This document shows positions 27,745-37,700 of a stretch of DNA of 64,000 bases, piece by piece. Below the pieces are notes generated by a model. It was not told the DNA's origin. It searched no databases and saw nothing but the letters and a program-made list of their open reading frames with translations. The DNA comes from an uncultured Clostridia bacterium (GTDB lineage Bacteria; Bacillota; Clostridia; Lachnospirales; Lachnospiraceae). Where the stretch lies: the NCBI GenBank assembly GCA_948467395.1, contig CAOKDX010000006.1, positions 90,795-154,794 on the forward strand, in the 5' to 3' direction. Numbering within the stretch: position 1 is the stretch's first letter; each line of letters begins with the position of its first letter. Both the position numbers and the translations under genes were made by a program.

Positions 27745-27860
27745 ACGCACATCCTCCTTATCAAGCTCAATTTATCCAAAACAACACGCCCTAACTCCTT
27801 TATATATAAGATACACGAGAAGGTATTCTGATTCATAACAATTTAAAAATCTCTGTTTTT

Positions 27861-28331
27861 TTACAGCATCCTCTTTAGAATATCCCGCGCCCTGGAAAGT
27901 CTTGACAAGATAGTCCCCTTAGGTTTATGGAGAAGTTCTGCCATTTCTTTTGTTGAATATCCCTGATAATAATATAGTATGATTACATCTCTTAAATCCT
28001 TTTCCAGGGAAGAAATGAGTTCCCGAAGCTCTATGTAGCCATTATTTACTGCTTCTATAAGCTCCCTTCCCTTGTAAGGATCATCGGCGGTAACGATCCT
28101 TTGATTCCTTCGCATCAACAGCTTGGTTTCATTTATAAGGATTTTTAAGAGCCAGGGTTTGAATTTATTCCTGTCCCGCAGCGTATCCCTATTCTGAAAA
28201 GCCCTGAGAATAGCATTTGCCACCGCATCCTCTGCATCATAATGATTCTTCAGGATACGATATGATACAGCATACATTTCAAGACCGCATTTAGAAAGCA
28301 GCTGCACAAATACGTCTGTTTCCGTTTTCAA
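27861..28331 (-). CDS. ECF-type RNA polymerase sigma factor
   Basis: A 156-aa sigma-70 family protein of the extracytoplasmic-function type. The region 2 part is RILKNHYDAEDAVANAILRAF and region 4 is YYYQGYSTKEMAELLHKPKGTILSRLSRARDIL. The start is TTG at 28329-28331 with GAGGAGG close upstream. ECF sigmas are usually followed by an anti-sigma gene; here the next gene is the subtilase, 110 bp away, and no anti-sigma gene is adjacent. It may drive the subtilase-LRR genes. A structured RNA-like element lies directly before it. Confidence 0.9.
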   Translation of the reverse strand: MKTETDVFVQLLSKCGLEMYAVSYRILKNHYDAEDAVANAILRAFQNRDTLRDRNKFKPWLLKILINETKLLMRRNQRIVTADDPYKGRELIEAVNNGYIELRELISSLEKDLRDVIILYYYQGYSTKEMAELLHKPKGTILSRLSRARDILKRML

Positions 28332-28361
28332 TCCCCTCCTCTGCCTGATTTATAAATTATG

Positions 28362-28450
28362 GAAAAACCCGGAACGCCAGTGGGGCGTGGAGTCCCCTGC
28401 TATGAGCGAAGCATTTCGGCGCCCCGGGTAAATGGCATACCAACGCCATT
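28362..28450 (-). promoter_or_regulatory. Structured leader RNA or dispersed repeat before the ECF sigma gene
   Basis: Read on the minus strand: a 6-bp hairpin AATGGC-8-GCCATT (28431-28450), then a 12-bp outer stem (28418-28429 with 28367-28378, two G-U pairs) enclosing two small hairpins (GGGG-8-CCCC at 28382-28397; TGCT-8-AGCA at 28398-28413), then TTTTT. This is a branched structure ending in an intrinsic terminator 31 bp before the sigma start. No known riboswitch was recognised. Confidence 0.5.
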
Positions 28451-28516
28451 CACTATTAAAGAACACCACTACACACCAAAACCCTACAAAAAATTTTTAA
28501 ATTTTCTTGTTTTCGT

Positions 28517-28556
28517 TATTTTGCATAAAAATACGTCAACATTTTTATGCAAAATA
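28517..28556. promoter_or_regulatory. Long AT-rich palindrome (16-bp arms)
   Basis: Perfect inverted arms TATTTTGCATAAAAAT (28517-28532) and its complement (28541-28556) flank an 8-bp centre. It lies between the YwmB-like gene and the ECF gene. The half-site resembles ArgR/AhrC-type boxes, but no arginine gene is adjacent. Confidence 0.5.
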
Positions 28557-28560
28557 GACA

Positions 28561-28592
28561 AAAGAAAAGCCCGGCTGAAAAGCGCGGGCTTT
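28561..28592 (-). terminator. Intrinsic terminator after the YwmB-like gene
   Basis: An 8-bp stem AAAGCCCG / CGGGCTTT (28566-28573 and 28585-28592) is followed on the minus strand by TTTTCTTT. Confidence 0.75.
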
Positions 28593-28624
28593 CAAAGGGT
28601 ACTCCTTTATTCAATTTTACTACG

Positions 28625-29098
28625 TCAAAAATCTGTATTGATAATGGGCGAACCAAATAGGACATTTGTGACATCCCTTTTCTCATCATAGGACACTGCC
28701 ACGTTCATATTGATTCTTTTACCATTTATCGTTTTATATTTCTTAATGCCTGTTGTATAACCATAAGCGGTGTAGTAGTTTGCACTGAGCTGGGAATCCT
28801 GGGCCATTACCTCACTCCCGCCCATGGTGCGGAACATGTCATGAGCCAGTCCCTTCATCTGTTCCTTAGTAAGCCTGCCCCTGACTGCTCCCTGAGTACA
28901 GGTGTTACCCTCCTCAGCATTTCTCTTGTCCCCGTTCTGCCGCTCCGTCTGCTCCCGCAGTACGGTTACCTGATTCTTGGCAAAGGCCTGGGTAAAATCT
29001 GTATTTGAAACATATAACCTTGTGATTATAATCTGAACCAGCACGATCAGCCACAGCACTGCCGCAGCGAAAACCGCGATACGAAATTTTCTAAGCAT
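28625..29098 (-). CDS. Membrane-anchored YwmB-like protein
   Basis: A 157-aa protein with one N-terminal transmembrane helix (residues 7-27) and an exported domain. The end, INMNVAVSYDEKRDVTNVLFGSP, resembles the closing segment of YwmB-family (TATA-box-binding-like fold) proteins of Firmicutes, whose function is unknown. The similarity is by eye and only over that part. It lies 58 bp after fabF and ends before a clear terminator, so it is probably the last gene of the ligase-fabF transcript. Confidence 0.5.
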   Translation of the reverse strand: MLRKFRIAVFAAAVLWLIVLVQIIITRLYVSNTDFTQAFAKNQVTVLREQTERQNGDKRNAEEGNTCTQGAVRGRLTKEQMKGLAHDMFRTMGGSEVMAQDSQLSANYYTAYGYTTGIKKYKTINGKRINMNVAVSYDEKRDVTNVLFGSPIINTDF

Positions 29099-29156
29099 AT
29101 CCTGTCAACTCCTTACCGATGAATTGTTATATATAGGATATCCTCCTTGGAAAATT

Positions 29157-30407
29157 TTATTCAAATTTCTTAAAAATCACACTGGAATTCTGCCCCCCAA
29201 AACCAAAGGAGTTGCTCATGGCCGCCCTTACTTCCTTTTGAATAGACGTTCCCGGCACGTAATTCAATTTCTCACATTTTTCATCCAGATTTTCAAGATT
29301 TAATGTAGGCGGTATGATACCTGTACGGATTGCCTTAATACACGCGATGGCTTCCGTAATCCCCCCCGCCGCCATCATATGGCCTGTAGCTCCCTTGGTA
29401 GAGGTAACCGCCATCTCTTTTGCGTGGCTGCCAAACAGCTCTGTCACGGCTGCGGTCTCGATAGGATCTCCCACCGGGGTAGAGGTGCCGTGGGTATTGA
29501 TATAATCCACATCCTCCGGGCGAAGCTCCGCATTCTCCAGCGCCTTTTTCATGCAAAATACCGCGCCGATCCCCTCCGGATGCGGACTGGTCACATGATA
29601 GCCGTCGGTGCAGTTGGCGAAACCTGCCACTTCCGCCAGAATCTTCGCCCCGCGCTTCTTCGCATTTTCCTCTGTCTCGATGATCAGCGCTCCGCCGCCC
29701 TCACCGATGACAAACCCATCCCGGTCTCTGTCAAAGGGCCTGCTGGCTCCCTGAGGATCATCGTTATTCGTTGACAGGGCATGAGCCGACGACAACCCCA
29801 GGATAAACAGGGGTGACAGAGCGGATTCCGTCCCCATGGCAAGAACCGCATCCGCCTGCCCCGACAAAAGGAGCATACATGCCGCGCTGATGGCGTCTCC
29901 GCCGGAAGAGCATGCGGTGCTGACGGTAAGACTGGGGCCGCGGTAACCCTTGGCGATAGCCACCTGTGCCGCCGCCTCATTGCCAATGATCTTCGGCACA
30001 AAACGCGGGCTCACTTTCTTATGTTCGCCCCGGCTGACGCCGTCCTGGGTCTCTGCGATGGGAGAAAGCCCCCCCAGCGCTGTCCCGACCACGATGCCCA
30101 TTCGTTCCGGCTCTGCCGCCGGCTCACCGGCCTGCCCGATGGCCTCCATGGCAGCCGCATATCCATACTGCATAAAGACATCCATCTCCCGCATAAGCTT
30201 TTTGGACATATATTTTTCCGCATCAAAATCTCTGACCTCTGCCGCAATCTTCACAGGAAGCTCCGAAGTGTCAAATCGTGTAATGGGACCCACCCCGCAC
30301 CTTCCCTCCGTGAGATTGGTCCAGTATTCCTCTACTCCGATGCCTACCGGTGTCACGGCACCCATTCCCGTCACTACCAGCCGGCTATTCATTGGATTCG
30401 TTTTCAT
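29157..30407 (-). CDS. fabF: Beta-ketoacyl-ACP synthase II
   Basis: Condensing enzyme that extends acyl-ACP with malonyl-ACP in fatty acid synthesis. The 416-aa length fits FabF. The catalytic Cys166 lies in VSTACSSGG and the two His residues in INTHGTSTPVGDP and KGATGHMMAAGG. The ATG follows GAGG by six bases and overlaps the acyl-CoA ligase gene by 23 bp, which means coupled translation. No other fab genes, ACP or malonyl transferase are adjacent, so it is either a second FabF or a dedicated enzyme working with that ligase. Confidence 0.93.
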   Translation of the reverse strand: MKTNPMNSRLVVTGMGAVTPVGIGVEEYWTNLTEGRCGVGPITRFDTSELPVKIAAEVRDFDAEKYMSKKLMREMDVFMQYGYAAAMEAIGQAGEPAAEPERMGIVVGTALGGLSPIAETQDGVSRGEHKKVSPRFVPKIIGNEAAAQVAIAKGYRGPSLTVSTACSSGGDAISAACMLLLSGQADAVLAMGTESALSPLFILGLSSAHALSTNNDDPQGASRPFDRDRDGFVIGEGGGALIIETEENAKKRGAKILAEVAGFANCTDGYHVTSPHPEGIGAVFCMKKALENAELRPEDVDYINTHGTSTPVGDPIETAAVTELFGSHAKEMAVTSTKGATGHMMAAGGITEAIACIKAIRTGIIPPTLNLENLDEKCEKLNYVPGTSIQKEVRAAMSNSFGFGGQNSSVIFKKFE

Positions 30408-32127
30408 TTTCTACCTCATTCTCTTTCCCATTTTCCTCTTTTTTCTCACTGCCCTCATCCATATCCCGAATCTCTTTTCTGCGGATCTTGCCGCTGATGG
30501 TCTTCGGCAGCTCCTTGGTGAAATCCAGTATCTTCGGCCATTTATACGAGGCAATATTCTTTTTCAGAGACTTCATAATCTCGCTCTTGAGCTTATCCGA
30601 TGCCTCTTCCCCATTTGTCAGGACGATGCTGGCCTTGATGGCCTGGCCCCGGATGGGATCCGGCACCGCCGTCACGGCGCATTCCAGCACATAGGGCAGC
30701 TTCATGATCTCGTTTTCTATCTCAAAGGGGCCGATGCGGTATCCGCTGGACTTGATGACGTCATCCGTCCGTCCCACATACCAGAGATATCCGTCCTCAT
30801 CATAATATGCCGTGTCCCCAGTGTGGTAGTACCCGTCATACCAGGCGGCGTCCGTCTTTTCCTCATCCCCGTAATATTCCATAAAGAGCCCGTCCGGTAT
30901 TTCCTCTGCGGTGCGGATCACAATCTCTCCCTCTTCCTCCGGCGCCGCCAGCGTACCATCGGGCAGCATGACCCTCACGTCATACTGCGGTGTCGGTTTT
31001 CCCATAGAGCCCGGTCTCGGCCTGGCACCGGTGAGATTTCCGATGATCAGCGTCGTCTCCGTCTGACCGAAGCCCTCCATCAGAGTCAGCCCGGTCTTTG
31101 CCCGGAATTTCTCATATATCTCGGGATTCAGCGCCTCTCCCGCCGTAGTGACGTTCTGCAGGGAGGACAGATCGTACTGATCCAGCTTGAGATGCACCAT
31201 TACACGGTAAACTGTGGGGGGGGCGCAAAATGTTGTAATCCGGTATCTCTCGATCATGCGCAGAATCTCTTTCGCATCAAAATCGTCAAAATCATAAGTA
31301 AAGACAGCCGCCTCACAGAGCCACTGACCATAGATTTTCCCCCAGAGCGCCTTGCCCCACCCGGTATCGGAGATGGCGAAATGGATTCCCTCCGGATCTA
31401 CCTGATGCCAGTATTTCGCCGTGACATAGTGTCCCAGAGGATATTTGAAATTATGTGTGGTAATCTTCGGATATGAGGTAGTGCCCGAGGTAAAAAACAT
31501 GATAGAGGGATCGTCTCCATGGATCGCCTGCTCTCCTCTCGGCCGTTTGAAATGACTGGAAAAATATTTTACTTCCTTATTAAAGCTGTGCCATCCCTTT
31601 CGGCTGGCTCCCACCATAATCTTCACCTTGAGATTCCGGTAACTCCTTGTGGCCTTATCCACCTCCCGGGAAACGGGACCGTCCGCTGTGCACAGGATGG
31701 CGTCCACCTTCCCTGTCTTAAAGCGGTACTCAAAATCTGATTTCAATAAAAGATTTGTCGCCGGGATCACGACGGCGCCGATCTTGTGAAGAGCGAGGAT
31801 TGCAAACCAGAACTGATAGTGACGCTTCAGGACCAGCATCACATGATCACCCTTGCGGATTCCCAGATACTGCAGGTAATTTGCCACCTTGGAAGAATAC
31901 CTGGACATCTCGTAGAAAGTAAAAGCCCGCTCCTTCCCTTCCTTGGATATATGAATCATAGCTGTCTTATCGGGACACTTCTTCGCCAGTTTATCGACAA
32001 CATCATAGGCAAAATTAAAATTGTCGTCATTGGTAAATGATATGTTTTTCAACACTCCGTTTTCGTCTTCCTCCACCTGGACAAATGGTGCGGCTACGGC
32101 ATCTTTTTTAAGGCTCATGAATGTCAT
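30385..32127 (-). CDS. AMP-forming acyl-CoA synthetase (medium-chain type)
   Basis: A 580-aa ANL-superfamily ligase that activates a carboxylic acid with ATP to acyl-AMP and then acyl-CoA. The P-loop-like motif is FFTSGTTSYPK, followed by EGFGQTET, YHTGDTAYYDEDGYLWYVGRTDD and the C-terminal catalytic Lys in KTISGKIRRKEIRD. The N-terminal pattern suits the medium-chain acyl-CoA synthetases. The last 20 residues are rich in Glu, Lys and Asn. The start is either ATG at 32127 or 32118. It is divergent from nfnA, with well-formed promoters for both. Confidence 0.88.
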   Translation of the reverse strand: MTFMSLKKDAVAAPFVQVEEDENGVLKNISFTNDDNFNFAYDVVDKLAKKCPDKTAMIHISKEGKERAFTFYEMSRYSSKVANYLQYLGIRKGDHVMLVLKRHYQFWFAILALHKIGAVVIPATNLLLKSDFEYRFKTGKVDAILCTADGPVSREVDKATRSYRNLKVKIMVGASRKGWHSFNKEVKYFSSHFKRPRGEQAIHGDDPSIMFFTSGTTSYPKITTHNFKYPLGHYVTAKYWHQVDPEGIHFAISDTGWGKALWGKIYGQWLCEAAVFTYDFDDFDAKEILRMIERYRITTFCAPPTVYRVMVHLKLDQYDLSSLQNVTTAGEALNPEIYEKFRAKTGLTLMEGFGQTETTLIIGNLTGARPRPGSMGKPTPQYDVRVMLPDGTLAAPEEEGEIVIRTAEEIPDGLFMEYYGDEEKTDAAWYDGYYHTGDTAYYDEDGYLWYVGRTDDVIKSSGYRIGPFEIENEIMKLPYVLECAVTAVPDPIRGQAIKASIVLTNGEEASDKLKSEIMKSLKKNIASYKWPKILDFTKELPKTISGKIRRKEIRDMDEGSEKKEENGKENEVENENESNE

Positions 32128-32160
32128 CCTTTCCTTTTATTATGCGCTGTTTACATGTAT

Positions 32161-32177
32161 GTGGTTTTTAAAACCAC
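32161..32177. promoter_or_regulatory. 17-bp palindrome downstream of the ligase promoter
   Basis: GTGGTTTT-T-AAAACCAC is a perfect 8-bp inverted repeat. It lies about where transcription of the ligase-fabF unit would begin (just downstream of the -10 at 32190-32195), a position suited to a repressor. Confidence 0.5.
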
Positions 32178-32189
32178 TTCTTAAGGTAA

Positions 32190-32218
32190 AGATTACATCA
32201 CGTAAATCGGTTTGTCAA
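32190..32218 (-). promoter_or_regulatory. Promoter for the ligase-fabF unit
   Basis: A perfect TTGACA and TAATCT are 17 bp apart on the minus strand. Confidence 0.6.
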
Positions 32219-32227
32219 CTGTTTTTA

Positions 32228-32256
32228 TTGAATTTTCGTTGTTTTTATGCTAGAAT
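32228..32256 (+). promoter_or_regulatory. Promoter for nfnAB
   Basis: TTGAAT (32228-32233) and TAGAAT (32251-32256) are 17 bp apart, 45 bp before the nfnA start. Confidence 0.6.
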
Positions 32257-32300
32257 GGTTCTACGTGTAACTATCAACTGCTAAATGGAGGATAAATATC

Positions 32301-33140
32301 ATGTTCAAAATTGTTGGAAAGAAATCCCTGAATCCTACTGTTTCCCAAATGACAATAGAAGCGCCTCTGATTGCCAGAAAGGCGGAGCCGGGACAGTTTA
32401 TTATTTTCCGCGCAAAGGAAGACAGCGAGAGAATTCCTTTGACGATTGCAGATTTTGACCGCGAGGCCGGAACTGTTACGATCATATACCAGATCGTCGG
32501 CGCAGGAACCATGGAGCTGGATACTTTGAATGAGGGAGAATATATTCATGATTTTGTCGGCCCGCTTGGCGAGCCAACACATACAGAAGGACTGAAAAAG
32601 GTTGCCGTGGTGGGCGGCGGCGTAGGCTGTGCCATCGCTTATCCCGTGACGAAGAAGCTGCATGAACAGGGTGCGGAGGTTCATGCCATCGTCGGATTCC
32701 GCAGTCAGGATCTGGTGATCCTGGAGGATGAATTCCGGGCGGCCAGCAGCAAGCTTGTTATGATGACGGACGACGGCAGCTATGGCGAGAAGGGTCTTGT
32801 GACAGACGCCCTGGAGAGACTTATCAATGACGGCAATGAATATGATGAGGTGATCGCCATCGGCCCCCTGATCATGATGAAGTTTGTCTGTCTCACTACG
32901 AAGAAATATAATATAAAGACGATAGTCAGCATGAATCCCATTATGGTAGATGGCACCGGTATGTGCGGCGGATGCCGTCTGACGGTGGGCGGTGAGACGA
33001 AGTTCGCCTGTGTGGACGGACCGGATTTCGACGGCCATCTGGTTGATTTCGACGAGGCAATGCACCGCGGAACGATGTACAGGGAATTTGAGACACACGC
33101 CAGGGAAGAGTCCTGCAGACTGCTGAAGGAGGGAAAATAA
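32301..33140 (+). CDS. nfnA: NfnA: FAD/[2Fe-2S] subunit of NADH-dependent ferredoxin:NADP+ oxidoreductase
   Basis: Small subunit of the electron-bifurcating transhydrogenase that couples NADH, ferredoxin and NADP. The 279-aa protein has the ferredoxin-reductase-like FAD domain (residues 1-95), an NAD-binding domain with AVVGGGVGCAIAYP, and the [2Fe-2S]-binding Cys cluster in GMCGGCRLTVGG and KFACVDG. GGAGG precedes the ATG. Its stop overlaps the nfnB start as TAATG. A similar protein pair is also annotated as SudAB; fermentative Clostridia normally use it to make NADPH. Confidence 0.92.
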   Translation: MFKIVGKKSLNPTVSQMTIEAPLIARKAEPGQFIIFRAKEDSERIPLTIADFDREAGTVTIIYQIVGAGTMELDTLNEGEYIHDFVGPLGEPTHTEGLKKVAVVGGGVGCAIAYPVTKKLHEQGAEVHAIVGFRSQDLVILEDEFRAASSKLVMMTDDGSYGEKGLVTDALERLINDGNEYDEVIAIGPLIMMKFVCLTTKKYNIKTIVSMNPIMVDGTGMCGGCRLTVGGETKFACVDGPDFDGHLVDFDEAMHRGTMYREFETHAREESCRLLKEGK

Positions 33141-34540
33141 TGCCAGAAAAGAACATGGATATGAAGAAATGTCCGATGCCTGTCCAGGATCCGGATGTGA
33201 GAAATAAAAACTTTGAGGAGGTGGCCCTTGGCTACACCTATGATATGGCAGTAAATGAGGCACGCCGATGCCTGAACTGCAAAAACAAACCTTGTGTCGG
33301 CGCCTGTCCGGTACAGATCGACATACCTGCCTTTATCGAGCGGGTGGCAGACGAAGATATGGAGGGAGCTTTTGATGTCCTCTCACAATCCACCTCCCTT
33401 CCCGCCGTGTGCGGACGTGTCTGCCCACAGGAAACCCAGTGCGAGGGAAAATGCGTCCGGGGCATCAAGGGTGAACCGGTTGGAATCGGACGTCTGGAGC
33501 GGTTTGTGGCAGACTATCACAGGGAGCACTGCAGTGATGCCCCTGTGATGCCGGAGCCAAACGGCCACAAGGTGGCTGTAATCGGAGCCGGCCCCAGCGG
33601 CCTTACCGTAGCGGGCGATCTGGCCAAGATGGGGTATAAGGTTACCATTTTCGAGGCACTGCATCTCGCCGGCGGCGTACTTGTCTACGGTATCCCCGAA
33701 TTCCGTCTGCCAAAGGCCATCGTGCAGAAGGAGATCGACAATCTGAAAGCCATCGGCGTGGACATAGAGACCAATATGGTCATCGGCAAAGTACTTACCA
33801 TCGATGAGATCTTTGAGATGGGGAATGAGGCGATCTTTGTGGGCTCCGGCGCCGGACTCCCCCGCTTTATGAATATTCCCGGCGAGAGTCTGAAGGGCGT
33901 ATATTCTGCCAATGAATTCCTGACCCGCATCAATCTGATGAAGGCATATCAGGACGGAAGCAAGACCCCGATCCAGCACGCGCGGAAGGTGGCTGTCGTA
34001 GGCGGCGGCAATGTTGCCATGGATGCTGCCCGCAGCGCCAAGCGTCTCGGCGCAGAGGAAGTGTATATCGTATACCGCCGCAGCATGGATGAGCTCCCGG
34101 CCCGGAAGGAAGAAGTGGAACATGCAGAGGAAGAGGGCATTATCTTTAAGACCCTGAACAACCCTGTGGAAATTCTGGGAAATGACGAGGGCATGGTAAG
34201 CGGCATGCGATGCATCGAGATGGAGCTGGGCGAACCAGATGAAAGCGGCCGCCGCCGTCCGGTAGAGAAGCCGGGAAGTGAATTTGTCCTGGATGTGGAC
34301 TGCGCCATTATGGCCATAGGCACCAGTCCGAATCCGCTGATCCGCTCCACCACACCGGGGCTGGAGGCGAATAACCGCGGCTGCCTGATTACAAAGGATG
34401 ACTCCGGTCTGACCACCCGTGACAATGTATACGCCGGAGGCGATGCCGTGACAGGAGCTGCCACTGTAATCCTTGCCATGGGTGCGGGAAAAGCCGCTGC
34501 CAAAGCAATTGATGAGGTATTGTCAGGAAAGAATGACTGA
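33140..34540 (+). CDS. nfnB: NfnB: glutamate-synthase-like large subunit of the NADP+ oxidoreductase
   Basis: Large subunit carrying two [4Fe-4S] clusters, the bifurcating FAD and the NADP site. The 466-aa protein begins with two Cys groups (CLNCKNKPCVGACPV and CGRVCPQETQCEGKC). The FAD motif is VIGAGPSGLTVAGDLA and the NADP motif VVGGGNVAMDAARSAKRLG. The family is easily named GltA or glutamate synthase small chain, but the overlap with nfnA shows its role in the Nfn complex. A strong terminator follows at 34555-34596. Confidence 0.92.
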   Translation: MPEKNMDMKKCPMPVQDPDVRNKNFEEVALGYTYDMAVNEARRCLNCKNKPCVGACPVQIDIPAFIERVADEDMEGAFDVLSQSTSLPAVCGRVCPQETQCEGKCVRGIKGEPVGIGRLERFVADYHREHCSDAPVMPEPNGHKVAVIGAGPSGLTVAGDLAKMGYKVTIFEALHLAGGVLVYGIPEFRLPKAIVQKEIDNLKAIGVDIETNMVIGKVLTIDEIFEMGNEAIFVGSGAGLPRFMNIPGESLKGVYSANEFLTRINLMKAYQDGSKTPIQHARKVAVVGGGNVAMDAARSAKRLGAEEVYIVYRRSMDELPARKEEVEHAEEEGIIFKTLNNPVEILGNDEGMVSGMRCIEMELGEPDESGRRRPVEKPGSEFVLDVDCAIMAIGTSPNPLIRSTTPGLEANNRGCLITKDDSGLTTRDNVYAGGDAVTGAATVILAMGAGKAAAKAIDEVLSGKND

Positions 34541-34554
34541 TGAGACATGCTTTT

Positions 34555-34596
34555 CGGAGGAGATCCACTTAATCCATCGGGTCTCCTCCGTTTTTT
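34555..34596 (+). terminator. Intrinsic terminator after nfnB
   Basis: CGGAGGAGA and TCTCCTCCG form a perfect 9-bp stem around an 18-nt loop, followed by TTTTTT. Confidence 0.85.
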
Positions 34597-34657
34597 ACAT
34601 ACGGCCAGATATTTTGCTTTACCGTCTTCCATGTCCATAGAAACGAGTCTAATACGC

Positions 34658-34702
34658 CAAAAAGGGCATCCTGTCAACTATTTCATGCATGGCGGGACGC
34701 CC
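34658..34702 (-). terminator. Intrinsic terminator after the large Ig-like gene
   Basis: On the minus strand GGGCGTCC (34695-34702) pairs with GGATGCCC (34664-34671) with one G-U pair, followed by a T run. It converges on the nfnB terminator. Confidence 0.65.
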
Positions 34703-34718
34703 TCTTTTTCCTTATCTA

Positions 34719-37700
34719 TTAATTTGTGCCGCCAGCTTGTGCTTTAGCATCGCTCTGATGAATTTCAATCTCAGCGGCGCCGTGGCGGTCTGCCACAGCC
34801 ACGGTATACTGCGTTGTCCTTTCCATACTTCCATCCTTATATCTGTACGGATAATATCCCAACTCACCATTGTCTCCATCCGATTTTGTAAATCCATAAG
34901 ATGCCTTGCCGTCTACAACCTTCCTGGTAAAGTAATGTTCGGAGGGCTGTGAGAAGGAGAGGTAGATCATATGGTACCAGCCACTTGCAGATCCCGGCTT
35001 CATTACCAGCTCACACTTCTCCACCTTATCCCCCTGTACAGCCGGAGCCATGACTTCTACCGTTGCCTTATTAGCAGCGGCAGCCGCTTTCACTCCATTG
35101 CAGAACAGTCCTTCCTGGATATCTCTCACCTTTAGCACTGCCGCATATGTGGAACCATCATTAAATTCCACTTCAAAAATCATTTTATTGGCGGCATTTG
35201 TATTATGCAGGGCCGCAAATACATATGAGATCATAAGCTTGTTATCGTGAACCATATAATCCGGCAGTTCCAGAAAAGCATTATTGCCAATACTAACCTT
35301 AATGGGCACACTGCTCAGCTGCTCCCCATCAAACCTAACTTCGGAAATTTCGGAAATATTCAATACTCTCTGGTCAGATATTTCACAGGGAATGGCAAAA
35401 TAGCATATATCCATCTCCGTCGTCGATGTAACTATAACCGTTTCACCGTCTGTACGCTTATTATAATATGTAGAAGCAAATTTCGCTGCCTTGGTTTTCC
35501 ACTGCGCGGTTACATCCGTTTCCTCAAATACCTTCTTCGCCCTTACTGTAAAGGTAAGGATTTCGTCTTTCGTAACATTAATCTTAATCTGTGTCGTTTT
35601 CTCTGTTGAGGATTTTCCCCAGACAAGGATGTCGCCGTCCTTTGTCTGTGTAACGCCTGCCGCACTGGCATCCATGGAAAACATGCTGTAGAATCCGTCC
35701 TTATATACCATCGGATCCCCGTACTGGTCCGTGGCCTTTACCTGGCAGAAGCTGCTGCCAGTCACCGGGAGAGTCTTGTTTGTAATATCCTCTCCCTGAT
35801 CCCGCTCTACAATCTTATAGGTGCCTGCCTTTGCCTTTGGCGCCTCACAGCTTACCGGAATATCTATGCTGGCGTGTATATTCTTGCTTGGCCAGTCAAA
35901 ATCCACCGTTACTGTACCAGTTGTACTGGAGCCTGATTTTGTTACCTTGATCTTACCATTACGCGGGCTATCTACGGAAACACGTACGCCCTCACCGGAC
36001 GCACTCCAGTTTACCTCTGTCGACTCAATAGAGGTATCGTTGAGCAGAATCTCATTATCCCACTCATCATATGCCTTAAAATTCAACTCCAGAGTGCTGC
36101 CCTCCGAGCCCTCATCAAACCGGATATAGTCGACTTCTTTCACATTATGTGTAGTATTTCCACTCTTAATCTCGCTGTCAATAACAATTGATTGCACCAG
36201 ATCCGCCGCACTGCCTGCTGTCAGGGTATAGCTGGCCTTAACAGATGCCGACTCTAAGTCAGTACCGACAAAAGCAGTCACAATATATACGCCGCTCTCT
36301 GTCGGTGTATAAGCAACCTCTGTTTCTCCAGAAAGCAGGGAGTGAGCAGAAACTTTTATTTCATTGTCCTTTGCCACCTGGAATTTCAACGTCTCTGACG
36401 TCAGATCCCAATCATTACCATACTGATCCTGGGCCATAACCTTATTCACAACCTCAGTTCCTGTGATGGAAGTAATATTTTTCTGTACAAAACTCAGGCT
36501 GTCTAAGCTCGATCCCTCCTGAATTCGTACGGAGAGCTGGGTCGATTCAAATCCCTCATATTTATTCTTACTTTCAAAGATAATCTTTTCTGTTCCTGCG
36601 TCCCCGTTTGTAAGTGAAGATTTTAGTTTAAGCCGTACTGCTTTTACCGTTTTCCCAGTATCACTTGATGCCAACGTTTGATACCCGCCGTTCCCATCTG
36701 CGGCTAAATATGTAAGCTCTAATTTATTAGAATTCATCACGCAACCCAGCTCCCTGGTAACATCTGCCAGTGTCAGTTCCATCTCACCACCATGCTGGTT
36801 TTTGAAGGCCACCGGTATATCTGCGTGCTGTCCTGCCTTGCCTATAATGAGTTCCGCCGTCTTTTCTACAAAAATAACGTGATTCACATGGGCCTTCTCC
36901 GCCACTGTCACATCTACACTGGCAGTAATGCTAGTATTATAAGTAAGGATAATAGTTGCTCTGCCCTCCTGCTTTCCAGTGAGGGAAAGCTTTCCTCCAT
37001 CTGCCTCCACATCGCCGACAGTGGTCTTGCTGCTCCCCGCAGCTGGTTCCGCCTCCAGTCTGCCCTCTGCGATACGAGTAATATCCTCGCCATAACGGTT
37101 CAGCAGCTGATATGTCGTAGAAATCTTTTCCCCCTGCGGTACCTGCCTGTCTCCAAAGGGCTCGATCCGGATGGAATCCACAACCGGCAGCGGAGAGGAT
37201 TCATATGCCACCACAGAGGACTCGATGCCGGATCCCTCGTGATAGAGCCGGAATTTCACCGGGGTATCCAGTCCGTCGTTCTTTGTTTTTATGCTCACAT
37301 AGATCTCACCAGTGATGCTGTCGTCAAAGCAGTAGATGTCCGTCTCCGGATCCTCAATCCGCTCTTCTCCCTGAATGATCTTACATCTCAGATCCTTCGC
37401 CGTAATTCCGGTGCCCGCCGGAGACAGAGATACCTTTGCCTCCCCGGCCTGCCTGTTATATCCCCTGGCCAGCTCGCCCACTGTGATCTGTTCCAGCTCC
37501 GTGGCATGGATCACAACCGTGATATCCTTTCTCAGGCTGTCATCAGACGCCAGATATGCCGTAATCGTTACGACGCCGCCTCTCCTGGCCTTCACCTGCA
37601 CGGGATTGCCGGAATCCGCAATACAGGTCTTTTTGCTGCCGGATTCCCCTGTGTCGATAAATTCTGCCACATCCCTATTGTCCTTCGTCTCATTGATGAC

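Noticed and set aside
29950-31476. A 508-codon open frame on the plus strand
   Set aside because: It is antisense to fabF and the ligase gene, both with intact family motifs.
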